The position numbers and the translations under genes were made by a program. Below, piece by piece: positions 62,661 through 64,000 of a stretch of 64,000 nt of DNA. This DNA comes from Pseudoalteromonas luteoviolacea NCIMB 1942. GTDB lineage: Bacteria; Pseudomonadota; Gammaproteobacteria; Enterobacterales; Alteromonadaceae. The notes beneath the pieces were generated by a model. That model made no database searches. It was not told the origin of the DNA and worked only from the letters and a program-made list of their open reading frames with translations. The stretch spans positions 1 to 64,000 of the forward strand of contig NZ_AUXT01000181.1 of NCBI RefSeq assembly GCF_001625595.1, given 5' to 3'. The number at the start of each line of letters is the position of its first letter. Within the stretch, counting starts at the first letter, position 1.

Positions 62661-63047
62661 ATGATTTATCATATATCGGGATGGAGCTCGGTAATTATTT
62701 CAATGCTTGCTATCTTTCTTAGCTATCAACCTGGTGCAAACTCCGTCATTGGCTTTTATCTGTGCTTATTTGCCTTACTAGTCGCTGCATTTGCTAGCCA
62801 TTTGGGACATGTACTCTACTATCGAGTCGTTTTTGCTTTATCTATTGTTAACGTGTTATTTGTAAATGATGGAACCAATATTGCCTTGCTGACGAGTCAA
62901 AATAACTGGGTTTATATCGGTTCAATGTATGGTATTTATATTGTTGTTAGCAGCATTTGCGGGTTTTTAGTTAGTAGAGAAGATTTGCTAGGTAACAATC
63001 TTCGTAGAAAACAGCAAAAGCGGCAACAAAAACATACAGCGCTTTAA
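62661..63047 (+). CDS. Small membrane protein of unknown function
   Basis: This 128-residue protein has four hydrophobic segments (SSVIISMLAIFLSYQPG, VIGFYLCLFALLVAAFA, VVFALSIVNVLFV and GSMYGIYIVVSSICGFLV). A basic tail (RRKQQKRQQK) should sit in the cytosol. AAAGGA lies ten bases before ATG. I do not recognise a named family. Confidence 0.7.
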   Translation: MIYHISGWSSVIISMLAIFLSYQPGANSVIGFYLCLFALLVAAFASHLGHVLYYRVVFALSIVNVLFVNDGTNIALLTSQNNWVYIGSMYGIYIVVSSICGFLVSREDLLGNNLRRKQQKRQQKHTAL

Positions 63048-63427
63048 CGCAGATAAAATTAGCCTTGACTGTGAAAGACTGTAAATGTGCATCTTTTTGC
63101 ATTTTTACAATTTATATGGCTGTGTAAGCTTTGATCGTATCAGCTAAGTAAAGCTGAGAGTCTCGTTATCATACTGAGCTAAACGTGCGTTGAAGCTTTG
63201 ATGTTTTCTACAGTATAAATATTTGTTTCCCCAATTATTTCTTTGAAATTTATACGTATTCTATTATGTGATTTTACCCTCCTTCACTACACTTATCTTA
63301 CGAATTAGAAAAACTTAGTTAGCTCAGTGACACTGTCTAACCTCTGGTAAGTTCTTCAAATCTCGGTCAATGAATAAATATTTAAGCCGGCAGAGCTTAA
63401 AATTAACGCAGTTGTTAAGGAGTCTAC
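63048..63427. other. Gene-free region near the right edge
   Basis: These 380 AT-rich bases contain no convincing ORF, repeat or RNA motif. The promoter of the following DUF2314 gene is probably here. Confidence 0.4.
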
Positions 63428-63922
63428 ATGTATTGGGGTTTACTCATTGTCGCTGTGCTTTTAGGGTTATGGTTGCATTATCGATATAGCTCATCGTCAG
63501 AAATGTTTCCACCGCTTGAAACAGATCCCGATGACCCACTGTTGTTAGAAGCGGTTGAACTTGCGAAGGAATCGATAGACGAATTCAAAACATTATTTTT
63601 AAAATATCCAAAAGATGCATTTGTAAAATTAGGTTTTGAAAGTGACCATGGTGTGGTTGAGCATTTAGGGGCTCACGTTGAAACAATCAAGGGAGATGAA
63701 GTCAGTGTATTTCTTGTGACTCCCCCAATTACGCACAGTAAAAAAATGGCCCACAACTTTGTCTGTCAGCTCGATGACATTGAAGATTGGCAAATCACAG
63801 ATGATATGGGCAACATTTATGGTGGATTTATTCAGCGCGCCATGTTTACGATTGCACAGCGAGACGGCATAGATTTACCGCCTGAGCTAAATGCAATGAA
63901 GGAAAAGTATTTAGATCTTTAA
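63428..63922 (+). CDS. DUF2314-family protein with N-terminal membrane anchor
   Basis: This 164-residue protein opens with a membrane segment (MYWGLLIVAVLLGLWLHY). The DUF2314 domain follows (about 50-150), with HLGAHVETIKGDEVSVFLVTPPI and CQLDDIEDWQITDDMGNIYGGFI. The role is unknown; related YegJ-type proteins are likewise uncharacterised. AAGGAG lies just before ATG. It converges with the partial gene at the edge, whose stop overlaps. Confidence 0.82.
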   Translation: MYWGLLIVAVLLGLWLHYRYSSSSEMFPPLETDPDDPLLLEAVELAKESIDEFKTLFLKYPKDAFVKLGFESDHGVVEHLGAHVETIKGDEVSVFLVTPPITHSKKMAHNFVCQLDDIEDWQITDDMGNIYGGFIQRAMFTIAQRDGIDLPPELNAMKEKYLDL

Positions 63923-64000
63923 GGTTGCTCTGCAAATTCCTTAAGGGCCTGGCCTGTAAGGCGGTATATGATCCACTCGTCTTGTGGCTCTGCCCCGATG
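63919..64000 (-). CDS. Partial gene, C-terminal end at window edge
   Basis: On the bottom strand an open frame ends IGAEPQDEWIIYRLTGQALK, then EFAEQP and a TAA at 63919-63921. Only about 26 residues are visible, so no family can be given. Its stop overlaps the last bases of the DUF2314 gene, a tail-to-tail contact. Confidence 0.6.
   Translation of the reverse strand, partial: IGAEPQDEWIIYRLTGQALKEFAEQP

Overview
The window looks like the origin and terminus neighbourhood of a secondary chromosome (chromid) from a marine gammaproteobacterium, most probably Pseudoalteromonas or a close relative. Three things support this: a plasmid-type initiator gene with parA and parB, a complete set of ordinary chromosomal genes beside it, and AT-rich marine-gammaproteobacterial gene families. 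The genus is inferred from family resemblance; no search was possible.

Replication core (1-5600). A gene for a Tus-type replication-terminator protein lies beside four copies of a 14-bp Ter-like site. Three copies face so as to stop forks moving left from the presumed origin. One faces the other way and would stop a fork arriving after a full circuit. To the right come a convergent initiator gene, an AT-rich region with GATC-containing iterons, dyads and candidate DnaA boxes (the probable ori), then parA and parB. The layout predicts one-way (rightward) replication ending just left of the origin.

A second signal is an 18-bp motif, GATC-N5-TTTAC-YAAC. It occurs beside rep, in a small cluster at 14.5-14.8 kb, as lone copies at 38.3 and 53.8 kb, and as a dense array of eleven copies at 58.76-59.47 kb, about 56 kb from rep. 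It is probably the initiator's binding site; the distal array could be a titration or control locus, or an origin.

Region 5.7-36.8 kb holds a SWIM/SNF2 helicase, a response regulator and TPR-histidine kinase separated by rmuC, the divergent glyoxylate-shunt genes aceA and glcB, a decayed histidine kinase, and a c-di-GMP-I riboswitch ahead of a secreted beta-helix/LamG protein. Next come Hsp20, PhoD, a TorF-type porin, an IS4 transposase fragment, a YebC/YeeN-like regulator, a HAD hydrolase, a frameshifted LysR gene, a PAS-repeat chemoreceptor, AraC and DUF3224 genes, and a decayed hybrid kinase.

Region 36.8-45.2 kb has a VOC protein with a divergent LysR regulator, then an RNA-repair locus. 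The activator RtcR is divergent from a probable sigma-54 promoter, which drives a structured RNA, a CCA-ended tRNA-like RNA, a slipin, RtcB, a broken RtcA and a RlaP-type nucleotidyltransferase.

Region 45.2-64 kb has a lipoprotein phosphoesterase, sbcD-sbcC, a methyltransferase, a lipocalin, a collagen-repeat PhoX-like lipoprotein with a diheme lipoprotein, the distal motif array, a Fur-type iron-reduction operon (DUF3649-PepSY-DUF3325), a uracil-DNA-glycosylase-like gene, small hypotheticals and a partial gene at the edge.
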